The notes under the pieces are model-generated. The model worked only from the letters and a program-made list of their open reading frames with translations. It ran no database searches and was not told the DNA's origin. The translations under genes were made by a program, and so were the position numbers. From Allobosea lathyri (GTDB lineage Bacteria; Pseudomonadota; Alphaproteobacteria; Rhizobiales; Beijerinckiaceae), in assembly GCF_900108245.1 (NCBI RefSeq), contig NZ_FNUY01000002.1:558001-622000 (forward strand): a DNA stretch of 64,000 bases. Reading direction: 5' to 3'. Below are positions 9,981-19,494 of the stretch, piece after piece. Positions within the stretch are counted from its first letter, which is position 1; each line of letters starts with the position of its first letter.

Positions 9981-10445
9981 ATGACCCAACGGCTCAACGC
10001 TTTTCAGGCCTCGCCCGCAGCGATCAATGCGCTGCTGGCCACATCGAAATACACCGAGGAGTGCGGGCTCGAACACAGCCTGCTCGAACTGGTGAAGATG
10101 CGCGCCTCCCAGATCAATGGCTGCGCCTACTGCCTGCACATGCATGCGATCGACGCACGCAAGGCCGGCGAGACCGAGGCGCGGCTCTATCTGCTCAACG
10201 CCTGGCATGAATCGGACCTCTACACCCCGCGCGAGCGCGCCGCGCTTGGCTGGACCGAGGCTCTGACGCGGCTCTCCGAGGCTGCGCCCAGCGATGCGGC
10301 CTTTGCCGAATTGCGCGCGCATTTCAGCGAGGCCGAATGCGTCGACCTGTCCATGGCCATCAGCGTGATCAACAGCTGGAACCGGATCAATGCCGGCTTC
10401 CAGACGCGCCATCCGCAGGATCGGCAGCGGCCGGTCGCAGCCTGA
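9981..10445 (+). CDS. Carboxymuconolactone decarboxylase (AhpD-like) protein, first copy
   Basis: 154 residues; ATG 9981 is preferred over 9969 because GGAGACGATC lies directly before it. The CMD fold is shown by MRASQINGCAYCLHMHA with Cys48, Cys51 and His55, the AhpD-type thiol redox centre. Such proteins act as peroxidases or disulfide reductases; CMD genes are the usual partners and targets of ECF41 sigma factors. It is closely related to the next gene (shared ECGLEHSL/SGLEHSL, RLYLLNAWHESDLY), so the pair arose by tandem duplication. Confidence 0.92.
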   Translation: MTQRLNAFQASPAAINALLATSKYTEECGLEHSLLELVKMRASQINGCAYCLHMHAIDARKAGETEARLYLLNAWHESDLYTPRERAALGWTEALTRLSEAAPSDAAFAELRAHFSEAECVDLSMAISVINSWNRINAGFQTRHPQDRQRPVAA

Positions 10446-10492
10446 CCAGGCGAGATACCGCAAGCCGCCACCCATTTTCGGCATTATGCTGA

Positions 10493-10532
10493 GCGCAGCG
10501 GATCGAGCCAGAAGCGGCTCGATCCGCTGCGC
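10493..10532. repeat. Perfect 17-bp inverted repeat between the two CMD genes
   Basis: GCGCAGCGGATCGAGCC (10493-10509) and its exact reverse complement (10516-10532) flank a 6-base loop. A weak CTTTT follows 5 bases later. It could be a partial terminator or a transcript-processing/stability hairpin between the CMD genes. Confidence 0.85.
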
Positions 10533-10554
10533 GTACACCTTTTGGAGACGCCCC

Positions 10555-11028
10555 ATGAGCAAGCGCTTGAATCCCTACACCGTCGCGCCCGAGACCATGA
10601 AGCCGCTGATCGCGCTCGAAGCATCCATCAAGGAGAGCGGGCTCGAACACAGCCTGATCGAACTGGTCAAGATGCGGGCGTCGCAGATCAACGGCTGCGC
10701 CTATTGCCTGCACATGCACTCGTCCGAGGCGCGCCAGGCCGGCGAAAGCGAAGCGCGACTGTATCTGCTCGATGCCTGGCACGAATCCGAGCTCTACAGC
10801 CCGCGTGAGCGCGCTGCCCTGGCCTGGACGGAAGCCCTGACCCTGATTTCCCAGACACATGCTCCCGACTCCGCCTATGAGGAGGCCCTGCGCCATTTCG
10901 GCGAAGCGGAGATGGTGAAATTGACGCTGCTGATCGGCACGATCAACCTGTGGAACCGGATTGCGATCGGCTTCCGGTCCAACCATCCCAATGATCGCCC
11001 CCGCGCATCGGCCGCTGCAGCAGGTTGA
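10555..11028 (+). CDS. Carboxymuconolactone decarboxylase (AhpD-like) protein, second copy
   Basis: 157 residues from ATG 10555 with GGAG 9 bases upstream. Same Cys48-x-x-Cys51 and His55 centre as its tandem neighbour and nearly the same MRASQINGCAYCLHMH block, differing mainly in the last third and in an alanine-rich tail. The intergenic hairpin separates the two copies. The sigma factor gene begins 9 bases after its stop, so all three are probably co-transcribed. Confidence 0.92.
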   Translation: MSKRLNPYTVAPETMKPLIALEASIKESGLEHSLIELVKMRASQINGCAYCLHMHSSEARQAGESEARLYLLDAWHESELYSPRERAALAWTEALTLISQTHAPDSAYEEALRHFGEAEMVKLTLLIGTINLWNRIAIGFRSNHPNDRPRASAAAAG

Positions 11029-11037
11029 CCACCCGTT

Positions 11038-11940
11038 TTGCTGACCACGACAACAACAGCCGAACCGGTATTCGAGGCCCATCGCCGCTACCTGAGCCAG
11101 CTTGCCTACCGCATGCTCGGCTCGGTCAGCGATGCCGAGGACATCGTGCAGGATGCCTGGTTGCGCTGGAACGAGGCCAGTCGCGAGGAAGTCGTCGACC
11201 CGCGCGCCTATCTGGCGCGCATCGTGACGCGGCTATGCCTCGACCAGATGAAATCGGCGCGCCGGCGCCGCGAACTCTATGTCGGCGCCTGGTTGCCTGA
11301 GCCCCTGATCGAGACGCTCGGCGCTGCCAATTCGCGCGATGACGATCTCGACGTACCCATCGCGTTGATGGTGGCGCTGGAGCGGCTCTCGCCGCTCGAA
11401 CGCGCGGCCTTCCTGCTGCGCGACATCTTCGATGTCGAGTTTTCCGAGATCGCTCGCATGCTCGAACGCAGCGAAAGCACCTGCCGCCAGCTCGCCAGCA
11501 GGGCGCGCCAGCATGTTCAGCAGGACAAGGTGCGCCATCACGTGTCACCAGCCGATGCGGAGCGCTACGCCAAGGCCTTTTTCGAGGCCTCACATGGTGC
11601 CGACCCGCACGCCCTGCAGAGCCTGCTGGCACGCGACGTCGTGTTGCATAGCGATGGCGGCGGCAAGGTGCTCGCCGTCCTCAACCCGATATTGGGCGCG
11701 GACAAGGTGACCCGCTTCTACGCTGGCCTCGCGCAGAAGGTCGCAAAGCTCGGTCTCACGACGCAAGCCTATGAGCCGGTTCTGATCAACGGAATGCCGG
11801 GCTTTATCAGCCTCGAGCGCGGCGAGACCTTGCAAACGACGGCGCTCGATATCCGCGACGGCAAGATCGTCGCGGTCTACATTCTGCGCAATCCCGACAA
11901 GCTGAGACATGTCCGGTCACCCGCCGCAGCGCCGATCTAG
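11038..11940 (+). CDS. sigJ: ECF41-family (SigJ) RNA polymerase sigma factor
   Basis: 300 residues; start TTG at 11038, with no ATG before the conserved FEAHRRYLSQLAYRMLGSV of region 2. Region 4 follows (LSPLERAAFLLRDIFDVEFSEIA). The three ECF41 hallmarks are present: the linker WLPEP (85-89), and in the SnoaL-like C-terminal extension DGGGK (206-210) and NPDKL (285-289). There is no anti-sigma gene alongside, which fits the family, where the C-terminal domain itself controls activity. It lies after two CMD genes and a matching promoter. It converges on azlD with a 4-base overlap. Confidence 0.95.
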   Translation: MLTTTTTAEPVFEAHRRYLSQLAYRMLGSVSDAEDIVQDAWLRWNEASREEVVDPRAYLARIVTRLCLDQMKSARRRRELYVGAWLPEPLIETLGAANSRDDDLDVPIALMVALERLSPLERAAFLLRDIFDVEFSEIARMLERSESTCRQLASRARQHVQQDKVRHHVSPADAERYAKAFFEASHGADPHALQSLLARDVVLHSDGGGKVLAVLNPILGADKVTRFYAGLAQKVAKLGLTTQAYEPVLINGMPGFISLERGETLQTTALDIRDGKIVAVYILRNPDKLRHVRSPAAAPI

Positions 11941-12293
11941 ATCAGCAGCCAGCCGCCCCCGACCAGCACGACCTCGCCTGCCAGAACCGCCCACAGGACC
12001 TTGCGCCTGTCGAAGATCATGATCGCCAGCGTGACGGCGAGTGCGCCGACCCGCAGGCCGAGCGGCAAGGCAGCCAACGCGCCGGGCGGCGCGATAATGA
12101 GTTTGGCGACGACACCGGCCAGAAGTGCGGTCGCAACCGAGCGCACCCACTCGACCACGGCGGATTCCGGATCGATGCGGCGCGAAAAGGCGACCGCCAG
12201 CCAGCGCCAGATTTCCGTCGGCAGGACAGCAAAGAGCAGCAGCGCGAGATAAGGCCATAATGGGCCATCGAGCCAGGCGATCGGCTGGGTCAT
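11937..12293 (-). CDS. azlD: AzlD-type branched-chain amino acid export subunit
   Basis: 118 residues with four hydrophobic segments, starting MTQPIAWLDGPLWPYLALLL. AzlD proteins pair with AzlC to export branched-chain amino acids (the AzlCD/BrnFE type). The ATG overlaps the stop of azlC (ATGA, 12290-12293), so the subunits are translationally coupled. The stop TAG overlaps the stop of sigJ on the other strand. The substrate is inferred from the family only. Confidence 0.9.
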   Translation of the reverse strand: MTQPIAWLDGPLWPYLALLLFAVLPTEIWRWLAVAFSRRIDPESAVVEWVRSVATALLAGVVAKLIIAPPGALAALPLGLRVGALAVTLAIMIFDRRKVLWAVLAGEVVLVGGGWLLI

Positions 12294-13012
12294 GCCGCTC
12301 TCCGCCGGCGTTGCCAGGCAAAGGCCACGCTGCCGCCGATCAGCCCGGCAATGATCAGGTCGAACCCTCCCCCGATCAGGCGGTCGAACAGAGGGGCGAG
12401 CGTCAGCCCCAGCGCCATGGCGACGACGTCCCCGCGATGGCGGACGCCGGCCGCCAACGAGGCGAGAAAGAAGATCGGCGTCAGGCAGAGCAGCCCTGCC
12501 GCCAGCGGCACCGGCAATGCACTGATGAGATAATAGCCCGCATAGGTGCCAAGCGCGCTGACCGCCATGCAGGTGTTGGCGAAGCCCAGGAAATAGGCCG
12601 TGCGCTGATGCGGCGCGATCGCCGGCAGGCGCCGCAGCCCTTCCGTCCAGGCGGTGACGGCGACATAATGGGCCAGCAGGAGCTGCATCCCGAGGCCCTG
12701 CCCGGGCCGTTTCAGCAGCGGCAGGATCGCGACCGTCATCGGCAGGAAGCGCAATGAGGCGAAGCCGATGGCGATCGCAATCGCGCTCCAGGCCGCGCCA
12801 GCCGCGATCGATCCGAAGAAGATGACCTGCGAAGGACCGGCCCAGACCAGGATGGTTGAGAGGACGGCGACATCGACGGGATAGCCGACATCGCGCGCCA
12901 GAGAGCCGATGCCGACCAGCCCGAGGCCCACGACCCAGGCGGGCAGCGACAGCGCGTCGCGCATGCCGGCGAGCGCCACGCGCTTCCAGTTCCAGTCGGC
13001 CGATACGGTCAT
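12290..13012 (-). CDS. azlC: AzlC-type branched-chain amino acid export permease
   Basis: 240 residues from ATG 13012 (MTVSADWNWKRVALAGMRDALSL); an open extension to 13099 reads like non-coding sequence. About six to seven membrane segments, with the AzlC pattern VLSTILVWAGPSQVIFFGSI and LRFLPMTVAILPLLK. It forms the large subunit of an AzlCD exporter in the inner membrane, coupled to azlD by an ATGA overlap. Overall close to the family's usual length. Confidence 0.92.
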   Translation of the reverse strand: MTVSADWNWKRVALAGMRDALSLPAWVVGLGLVGIGSLARDVGYPVDVAVLSTILVWAGPSQVIFFGSIAAGAAWSAIAIAIGFASLRFLPMTVAILPLLKRPGQGLGMQLLLAHYVAVTAWTEGLRRLPAIAPHQRTAYFLGFANTCMAVSALGTYAGYYLISALPVPLAAGLLCLTPIFFLASLAAGVRHRGDVVAMALGLTLAPLFDRLIGGGFDLIIAGLIGGSVAFAWQRRRRAA

Positions 13013-13055
13013 GGAATGGTTTGCAACACTGCCGGTTAGCGGTCGAAGGGACAAT

Positions 13056-13135
13056 GCCGGCGCCTGAAACAGCGCCGGCCCGTCCGTTCTAACCCGCAAT
13101 GTCGGGCAAGCCGACCTCCGACAGCAAACTGTCGG
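13056..13135. terminator. Two short hairpins between azlC and the 92-residue gene
   Basis: GCCGGCGC (13056-13063) pairs with GCGCCGGC (13072-13079), and CCGACAG (13118-13124) pairs with CTGTCGG (13129-13135). Both lie downstream of the minus-strand clpA operon and upstream of azlC. Neither has a T-tract, so termination is only possible. Confidence 0.4.
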
Positions 13136-13168
13136 CCCTGCGTCAATTGCAAAGGACGAGTGGCCCGG

Positions 13169-13447
13169 TCAGTGCGAGGCCTTGAATGCCAGGCCGATCA
13201 GCTCGTTTCCGAAGTCGATCAGTTCTTTGGGGATGCCACCGATCGACTTCACGCCGAGATAGATCAGGTAGATGAAGGCCGGGACCAGAATCCAGCCGAG
13301 CACCTCTTCGAAAACCTTGCGCCGGCGCCGGCGGCGGTCACGCTTCTCGAACCAGCCGAGTTTCTGCTTGCGCGCAGGAACGGCGTGGTCGGGCCCAGGC
13401 TCTGCCGCCTGCGCCGCGAGACCGGCGGATTTTCGTCTGAAAAACAC
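13169..13447 (-). CDS. Small basic membrane protein downstream of clpA, unknown
   Basis: 92 residues starting MFFRRKSAGLAAQ. A very basic run (EKRDRRRRRRK, about 35-44) precedes one transmembrane helix (about 49-67, VLGWILVPAFIYLIYLGV), and a short amphipathic tail follows. No family recognised. It starts only 4 bases after the clpA stop on the same strand, so it is probably the last gene of the clpS-clpA unit. Confidence 0.75.
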   Translation of the reverse strand: MFFRRKSAGLAAQAAEPGPDHAVPARKQKLGWFEKRDRRRRRRKVFEEVLGWILVPAFIYLIYLGVKSIGGIPKELIDFGNELIGLAFKASH

Positions 13448-13451
13448 GACA

Positions 13452-15986
13452 TCAGGCCTTCGTCAACGGAACCTTCGGTACGCTTCTGACAGGCCGCTGC
13501 GTCGCCTTGGGAGGCTCGGCCGGTCCACCAGACTTTCCGCCGTCACCGCTGCCCTTGCCGCCCCGACGCGAAGGCGTCGCGGCAGCCGGCTTTGCAGCAG
13601 TTGCGGCCTTGGCGCGTGGCTTACGCTTTTCGGCCGCTGCTGCAACATCCTTTTCAGGCTTCGGCTTGACCGGACCGTCGGGGAATTCGAGGCCGAGCAC
13701 CTTGATGCCCGTCTCCGACTGCACGACCACGACCTTCACGGCGCCGCCATTCTTGAGCCGCCCGAACAGAACCTCGTCCGCCAGCGGCGTTTTGATGGTC
13801 GACTGGATAAGCCGCGCCATCGGCCTTGCGCCCATAGCCTCGTCATAGCCGTTCTCGACCAGCCATTCGCGGGCTTCGTCGCTGAGCTCGATCGTGACGT
13901 TGCGGTCGGCGAGCTGAGCCTCGAGCTGCAGCACGAACTTGTCGACGACGCGCGCCACCACGGTCTTGGGCAGATGGCCGAAGGAGATCACCGAGTCGAG
14001 CCGGTTGCGGAACTCCGGCGCGAACAGCTTGTTGATCGCCTCCGTATCGTCGCCTTCGCGCTTGGTCCGGGTGAAACCATAGGCGTTGCGTGCCATGTCG
14101 GCCGCCCCCGCATTGGTGGTCATGATCAGGATGACGTTCCTGAAATCGACCTGCTTGCCGTTATTGTCGGTCAGCTTGCCGTGATCCATGACCTGCAGGA
14201 GGATGTTGAACAGGTCCGGATGGGCCTTCTCGATCTCGTCGAGCAGCAGCACGGAATGCGGATGCTGGTCGATCTGGTCGGTCAGAAGCCCGCCCTGGTC
14301 GAAGCCGACATAGCCGGGAGGCGCGCCGATCAGCCGTGAGACGGTGTGACGCTCCATATATTCCGACATGTCGAAGCGGATCAGCTCGACGCCCAGCGAA
14401 GACGCAAGCTGACGGGCAACCTCCGTCTTGCCGACACCGGTGGGCCCGGCGAACAGATAGCAGCCGATCGGCTTCTCGCCATCGCGCAGCCCGGCACGCG
14501 CCAGCTTGATCGAGGAGGACAAGGCCTCGATCGCCTTTTCCTGGCCGTAGACCGTGCGCTTCAGCGTGTTTTCGAGGTTGCGCAGCACCTCGGCGTCGTC
14601 CTTCGAGACCGTCTTGGCCGGGATGCGAGCCATGGTGGCGATCGCGGCCTCGATCTCCTTCACGCCGATGACCTTCTTGCGCTTGTTCTCGGGCACCAGC
14701 ATCTGCGAGGCGCCGGTCTCGTCGATCACGTCAATCGCCTTGTCCGGCAGCTTGCGGTCATGGATGTAGCGCGCCGAGAGCTCGACCGCCGCCTTGATGG
14801 CATCGGCCGTATAGCGCAGCTTGTGGAACTCCTCGAAATAGGGCTTCAGCCCCTTCAGGATCTCGATCGTATCGGGAACCGATGGTTCGTTGACGTCGAT
14901 CTTCTGGAAGCGACGCACAAGCGCCCGGTCCTTCTCGAAATACTGGCGGTATTCCTTGTAGGTCGTCGAGCCGATGCAGCGCAGTCCGCCCGAGGCGAGC
15001 GCCGGCTTCAGCAGATTGGACGCATCCATCGCGCCGCCCGAGGTCGCGCCAGCGCCGATCACCGTATGGATCTCGTCGATGAACATGATCGCCTTGGGGT
15101 GGGCCTCGATCTCCTTCATCACCTGCTTGAGGCGTTCCTCGAAATCGCCGCGATAACGCGTGCCCGCCAGCAATGTGCCCATGTCGAGCGAGAAGACGGT
15201 CGCGTCCTCCAGCACCTCAGGCACCTCGCCGCGGATGATCTTCAGCGCCAGGCCTTCGGCGATGGCGGTCTTGCCGACGCCGGGATCGCCGACGAGCAGC
15301 GGGTTGTTCTTCTGCCGGCGGCAGAGGATCTGGATGGTGCGCTGGACCTCGGCCTCGCGGCCGATCAGCGGATCGATGCGGCCGTCGCGCGCCTTGCGGT
15401 TGAGGTTGACGCAATAGGCGTCGAGCGCGCTTTCCTTCTTCTTCTTGTCCTTGTCGGCGTCGTTGGCCTGGTCGGCGCGGGAATCACGCTGCTGCTGCTC
15501 GGGCTCTTCCTCGACACCGCGCACCGGCCTCGCCTCGCTGGCGCCGGGGCGCTTGGCGATGCCGTGGCTGATGTAATTGACCGCGTCATAACGCGTCATG
15601 TCCTGCTCCTGCAGGAAATAGGCGGCATGGCTCTCGCGCTCGGCGAACATGGCGACGAGCACATTGGCGCCCGTGACCTCCTCGCGGCCCGAGGACTGGA
15701 CATGGATGACCGCGCGCTGGATCACGCGCTGGAAGCCTGCCGTGGGCTTGGAATCGTCGCGCCCATCGGTGACGAGATTGGTCAGCTCGGCATCGATGTA
15801 GTCGACGAGATTGCGCCTTAGCGTGTCGAGATCGACGCTACAGGCGCGCATCACCGCGGCCGCGTCCTGATCGTCGACGAGGGCGAGCAGCAGATGTTCA
15901 AGGGTGGCGTATTCATGACGGCGCTCATTGGCCAAAGCCAGAGCCCGGTGAAGCGCCTGTTCGAGACTGCGCGAGAAACTCGGCAC
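13452..15986 (-). CDS. clpA: ATP-dependent Clp protease unfoldase ClpA
   Basis: 844 residues. Clp repeat N-domain (1-145) for ClpS binding, then a charged linker (160-186), AAA module 1 with Walker A GDPGVGKT (233-240) and Walker B MFIDEIH (301-307), and AAA module 2 with GPTGVGKT (514-521). With ClpP it unfolds and degrades N-degron and other substrates. At the place of the ClpP-binding IGL loop of E. coli ClpA the sequence reads AYGF, a variant tripeptide. A tail of about 70 residues rich in Lys, Ala, Pro and Gly extends past the normal end (E. coli has 758). It lies 46 bases after clpS. Confidence 0.96.
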   Translation of the reverse strand: MPSFSRSLEQALHRALALANERRHEYATLEHLLLALVDDQDAAAVMRACSVDLDTLRRNLVDYIDAELTNLVTDGRDDSKPTAGFQRVIQRAVIHVQSSGREEVTGANVLVAMFAERESHAAYFLQEQDMTRYDAVNYISHGIAKRPGASEARPVRGVEEEPEQQQRDSRADQANDADKDKKKKESALDAYCVNLNRKARDGRIDPLIGREAEVQRTIQILCRRQKNNPLLVGDPGVGKTAIAEGLALKIIRGEVPEVLEDATVFSLDMGTLLAGTRYRGDFEERLKQVMKEIEAHPKAIMFIDEIHTVIGAGATSGGAMDASNLLKPALASGGLRCIGSTTYKEYRQYFEKDRALVRRFQKIDVNEPSVPDTIEILKGLKPYFEEFHKLRYTADAIKAAVELSARYIHDRKLPDKAIDVIDETGASQMLVPENKRKKVIGVKEIEAAIATMARIPAKTVSKDDAEVLRNLENTLKRTVYGQEKAIEALSSSIKLARAGLRDGEKPIGCYLFAGPTGVGKTEVARQLASSLGVELIRFDMSEYMERHTVSRLIGAPPGYVGFDQGGLLTDQIDQHPHSVLLLDEIEKAHPDLFNILLQVMDHGKLTDNNGKQVDFRNVILIMTTNAGAADMARNAYGFTRTKREGDDTEAINKLFAPEFRNRLDSVISFGHLPKTVVARVVDKFVLQLEAQLADRNVTIELSDEAREWLVENGYDEAMGARPMARLIQSTIKTPLADEVLFGRLKNGGAVKVVVVQSETGIKVLGLEFPDGPVKPKPEKDVAAAAEKRKPRAKAATAAKPAAATPSRRGGKGSGDGGKSGGPAEPPKATQRPVRSVPKVPLTKA

Positions 15987-16032
15987 TGATAGCGCTCCTA
16001 TTTCGATTCCGGAAACGTGGTCGAATTCAAGA

Positions 16033-16374
16033 TCACTTCTTCTCCATCACGCATTGCAGCGGATGCATGTGTTTTCGAGCGAGGTCCATCACAAGGGTCA
16101 CCTTCGTCTCGGCGACCTCATAGGTAAAGATGCCGCACTCGCCGACGCCGTTCTGATGCACATGCATCATGATCTGCGTGGCTTCGGCGCGATCCTTGTT
16201 GAAGAACCGCTCCAGAACATGAACGACGAATTCCATGGGCGTGTAGTCGTCGTTCAGCAGCAGGACCCGGTAGAGATTGGGCTTGCGGGTCCGCGTGCGG
16301 GTCAGCACGGCGGTGCCGGCACCGTCCCGCCCACCATCGGCCGGCGGGCCCGAGCGTTTGGGGCGATCGGCCAT
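16033..16374 (-). CDS. clpS: ATP-dependent Clp protease adaptor ClpS
   Basis: 113 residues from ATG 16374 (MADRPKRSG), chosen because GAGGAAG lies 8 bases upstream; the frame is open further upstream but has no family similarity there. The core has the N-degron pocket residues in [21 protein letters not shown] and [19 protein letters not shown]. ClpS delivers proteins with Phe, Leu, Trp or Tyr N-termini to ClpA. The disordered Gly/Ala/Arg N-terminal extension is normal in the family. It is first in a clpS-clpA unit and divergent from kdsA. Confidence 0.95.
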   Translation of the reverse strand: MADRPKRSGPPADGGRDGAGTAVLTRTRTRKPNLYRVLLLNDDYTPMEFVVHVLERFFNKDRAEATQIMMHVHQNGVGECGIFTYEVAETKVTLVMDLARKHMHPLQCVMEKK

Positions 16375-16654
16375 TCTCACATCTTCCTCGACCGCCAGCG
16401 ACCAGGGCGCGATGGCGGCATGCAACCCTGTGCCATCCCTTGCCATCATCATCCTCGCCGCCGCTGTCCTCAACTTCGATCCTGTCGCGTTCCCACCCGA
16501 GATAGTGCTTCGCGAATGAATTTACAGACCTCCCCGCTGCTTCGCCAGTCCGTTTGACATGATGTCGTGCAAGTTGTGATCGCAGGACGGAGGAACTTGA
16601 CCCCGCGCCCCTCCCGGACATAAGCCCGGCGACATTTTCCGACAGGATCCCGCC

Positions 16655-17524
16655 ATGACCGCCAACGCCATCGTCTCAGTCGGCGCCGATCTCGCCCAGC
16701 CGGTCCGTTTCGGCAATGCGCTCCCGCTCGCCATCATCGCCGGCCCCTGCCAGATGGAGAGCCGCGACCACGCGCTCGAAATGGCGTTCGCGCTCAAGGA
16801 GATAGCCGACAAGCTCGGCTTCGGCCTGATCTACAAGACCTCCTTCGACAAGGCCAACCGCACCAGCGCCAAAGGCCAGCGCGGCATGGGCATGGCGGCG
16901 GCCCTGCCCGTCTTCGCCGAGATCCGCGAGCGCACGGGGCTGCCGGTGCTGACCGATGTGCATGACGCCGCCCAGTGCGCGCCCGTGGCCGAGATCGTCG
17001 ACGTGCTGCAGATTCCGGCCTTTCTCTGCCGCCAGACGGACCTGCTTGTCGCAGCCGCGAAGACCGGCCGCGTCGTCAACGTCAAGAAAGGCCAGTTCCT
17101 GGCACCCTGGGACATGGTCAATGTCGCAGCCAAGATCACCGAAAGCGGCAACCCCAACGTGATGCTGACCGAGCGCGGCGCCTCCTTCGGCTACAACACG
17201 CTGGTCTCCGACATGCGCAGCCTGCCGATCATGGCCGAGATCGGCGCGCCGGTGATTTTCGACGCGACACATTCGGTACAGCAGCCGGGCGGCAAGGGCT
17301 CGTCCTCCGGCGGCCAGCGCGAATTCGTGCCGGTACTGGCTAGAGCGGCCGTCGCGGTCGGCGTCGCCGGCGTCTTCATCGAGACGCATCCCGACCCCGA
17401 CAAGGCCCCCTCGGACGGGCCCAACATGGTGCCGCTCAGCGAGTTCTCCGCGCTGATCGCAGAGCTGCAAGGCTTTGATCGCCTTGCCAAGGCGCGGCTG
17501 GCGCCTACGCTGGCTTATGTCTGA
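16655..17524 (+). CDS. kdsA: 3-deoxy-8-phosphooctulonate synthase
   Basis: 289 residues. It condenses arabinose-5-phosphate with phosphoenolpyruvate to give Kdo-8-phosphate for lipopolysaccharide. Motifs: [37 protein letters not shown], and [12 protein letters not shown]. There is no metal-binding Cys in the AGPCQMES context other than the conserved one, and I did not resolve the metal dependence class. It overlaps the following MFS gene by 8 bases. A TTGACA at 16554-16559 could be its -35, but the -10 is poor. Confidence 0.96.
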   Translation: MTANAIVSVGADLAQPVRFGNALPLAIIAGPCQMESRDHALEMAFALKEIADKLGFGLIYKTSFDKANRTSAKGQRGMGMAAALPVFAEIRERTGLPVLTDVHDAAQCAPVAEIVDVLQIPAFLCRQTDLLVAAAKTGRVVNVKKGQFLAPWDMVNVAAKITESGNPNVMLTERGASFGYNTLVSDMRSLPIMAEIGAPVIFDATHSVQQPGGKGSSSGGQREFVPVLARAAVAVGVAGVFIETHPDPDKAPSDGPNMVPLSEFSALIAELQGFDRLAKARLAPTLAYV

Positions 17525-18722
17525 GACACAAGCTGCGGCACCGACGCCGGCCTCCCTTCGCCCCCTCATCCTCGTCCTAGGCGCCTGCGGCTTCGCATCG
17601 ACCTTCACGATGCGCATTCTCGACCCGCTGGTGCCGACGCTGGCGACGGAATTCGACCGGACGATCCCGCAGGTCGCGGCCGTGGCGACGGCGTTTTCCT
17701 TCGCTTATGCGGTCGGCCAGCCCTTTCTGGGGCCGATCGCGGATTCCGTCGGAAAGCTGCGAACGATCTCGGTCTGCCTTGGACTGCTGGCGCTGCTCTC
17801 TGTCGTCGCCGCCTTCTCGGCCTCCTTCGACATCCTGACGGTTGTGCGCGCCTCCACCGGCATCGTCGCCGGCGGCGTCATTCCGGTGGCGATGGCTGCC
17901 ATCGGCGACCGCGCTCCGATGGCCGAGCGCCAGATTATGCTCGGGCGCTTCCTGGTGCTGATGATCGTCGGGCAGATGGCCGGCGCGGCCTGCTCGGGCA
18001 TCATCGCCGAGCATTTCGGCTGGCGCGGCGTCTTCGTCATGGCCGGTGCCATGGCCGCAATCGCCGCCCTGCTGGTCGTGCTCGTCCTCAAGCCGCGTAA
18101 AAATGCGGAGCGAGCGCCGCTGAGCTTCAAAGGCGCTTTGGCGAACTATGCCGCGGTCTTCGCCAATCCCAGGACGAAACTGCTTTATGCGCTGGTCATC
18201 ACCGAAGGCAGCCTGATCTTCGGCATGCCGCCCTATGTCGCCGCGATCCTCAAGGAGCGCTCCGAGATCGGGCCGTCGCTTGCAGGGCTCGTGATTGCCG
18301 GCACGGGGCTGGGCGGCATCATCTACGGCCTGCTGACGCGCATTCTCGTCGAACGGCTGGGCCCCGCGCGGATGACGATCACCGGGGGCCTCCTGATGGC
18401 AATCGGCTATGGGCTGTTCGCGCTGCCCTTCCTGCCATGGTGGAGCGCGATCGGCTTCTTCGTCCTGAACGGCTTCGGCTTCTTCCTGATGCACGGCACC
18501 TTTCAGGCGCAGGCGACGGAGCTCGCGCCAACCGCGCGCGGCTCGGCGGTGGCGCTCTTCGCCTGCTCGCTGTTCCTGGGCCATGCGATCGGCCCGGTCG
18601 TGATGGGGCTGGCGCTCCATCTGCTCGGCCCGACCGGTGCAATCCTGCTGTTTGCGCTGGGCATCGGCCTGCTTGGCCTCGTCACGCCCCGCATCCTGCC
18701 GCTGGCCGGCAGCCGGACCTGA
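17517..18722 (+). CDS. MFS transporter
   Basis: 401 residues from ATG 17517, within the last codons of kdsA. Twelve hydrophobic segments in two halves, with the motif-A-like stretch [14 protein letters not shown] after helix 2 and a cytoplasmic loop near residue 195. The pattern ([19 protein letters not shown]) suggests a drug-efflux or metabolite exporter of the DHA1 kind. The substrate is unknown. Overlap with kdsA shows co-transcription but need not mean shared function. Confidence 0.88.
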   Translation: MSETQAAAPTPASLRPLILVLGACGFASTFTMRILDPLVPTLATEFDRTIPQVAAVATAFSFAYAVGQPFLGPIADSVGKLRTISVCLGLLALLSVVAAFSASFDILTVVRASTGIVAGGVIPVAMAAIGDRAPMAERQIMLGRFLVLMIVGQMAGAACSGIIAEHFGWRGVFVMAGAMAAIAALLVVLVLKPRKNAERAPLSFKGALANYAAVFANPRTKLLYALVITEGSLIFGMPPYVAAILKERSEIGPSLAGLVIAGTGLGGIIYGLLTRILVERLGPARMTITGGLLMAIGYGLFALPFLPWWSAIGFFVLNGFGFFLMHGTFQAQATELAPTARGSAVALFACSLFLGHAIGPVVMGLALHLLGPTGAILLFALGIGLLGLVTPRILPLAGSRT

Positions 18723-18728
18723 GACGCA

Positions 18729-18750
18729 GCGGGCGCTTTTCAGCGCCCGC
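18729..18750. terminator. Hairpin at convergent gene ends
   Basis: GCGGGCGC (18729-18736) pairs with GCGCCCGC (18743-18750) around a TTTTCA loop, between the MFS gene and queF, whose stop codon lies in the loop. No U-tract follows on either strand, so termination efficiency is unclear. Confidence 0.5.
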
Positions 18751-19195
18751 GATAGGGTGCGACGCCCTGATCAGGCAGCCATAGCCCCTTGGGCGGCTCG
18801 CCCGTCTGCCAGAACACGTCGATCGGGATGCCGCCGCGCGGATACCAGTAGCCGCCGATGCGGAACCAGGTCGGGTCCAATAGCTCCACGAGCGTCTTGC
18901 CGATGCCGACCGTACAATCCTCGTGGAAGGCGCCGTGATTGCGGAATGCGGCGAGGTAGAGCTTCAGCGACTTGGATTCGACCAGCCAATCGCCCGGCAG
19001 ATAGTCGATCACCAGGATGCCGAAATCCGGCTGACCAGTGACCGGGCAGATCGAGGTGAATTCGGGACAGGTGAAACGGGCGAGATAGCTCGTGCCGGCA
19101 TGGGGGTTGGGCACGCGATCGAGCCGCGCTTCCTCCGGGGAGGTCGGCAAGTGCGTGGCTTGACCCAGCTGCAAGGTGGTGGCGTCGATCGACAT
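18740..19195 (-). CDS. queF: NADPH-dependent 7-cyano-7-deazaguanine (preQ0) reductase
   Basis: 151 residues, the short unimodular QueF type. The active-site Cys50 lies in [19 protein letters not shown], and the QueF signature ESKSLKLYL follows at 73-81 with the HED of AFHEDC. It reduces the nitrile of preQ0 to preQ1, the last free-base step of queuosine synthesis before Tgt. tgt lies 4.8 kb downstream on the same strand. No preQ1 riboswitch was seen in the upstream region. Confidence 0.96.
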   Translation of the reverse strand: MSIDATTLQLGQATHLPTSPEEARLDRVPNPHAGTSYLARFTCPEFTSICPVTGQPDFGILVIDYLPGDWLVESKSLKLYLAAFRNHGAFHEDCTVGIGKTLVELLDPTWFRIGGYWYPRGGIPIDVFWQTGEPPKGLWLPDQGVAPYRGR

Positions 19196-19494
19196 CGGAT
19201 GCTCCTGAAGTTTGGCGCCTTCTAAAGCGCTGGCGTCCCCGATGGAAGCGAGGCGTCACTCACGCGCCACGCCTGCACGTACCACGCACGGCTCGCATGT
19301 CGGGCGGCAAGCCCGTAGCCGCAGCGCGACAGCAACCCGAAACATCGACGGATAAAAATCTCGAATACTCTATAATATAGCTATAATTTTACTCGTATTT
19401 TATCGATCTTCCACAGCTCGACTTGTCAATTTCTGGTCTAACACACTAACAGTACGCCCACCCGGACTAGGCCTGAACGATTTAATTCAAAACA
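19196..19494. other. Intergenic region with AT-rich patch
   Basis: About 300 bases without a gene. From about 19350 to 19494 the composition changes sharply: long A/T runs such as ATCTCGAATACTCTATAATA and TTTTACTCGTATTTTATCGA interrupt the GC-rich background. TATAAT at 19370-19375 is a possible -10 element. The patch probably drives the small gene starting at 19495. Confidence 0.5.

Noticed and set aside
14346..15821. 491-codon frame antisense to clpA
   Set aside because: Repeats of RLxHR-like shadow sequence; clpA is certain.
16554..16582. TTGACA with 17-base spacer before kdsA as a housekeeping promoter
   Set aside because: The -10 hexamer would be TGATCG, a poor match; not strong enough to call.
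19196..19340. preQ1 riboswitch upstream of queF
   Set aside because: No hairpin-plus-A-rich-tail arrangement found on the minus strand before the queF start.
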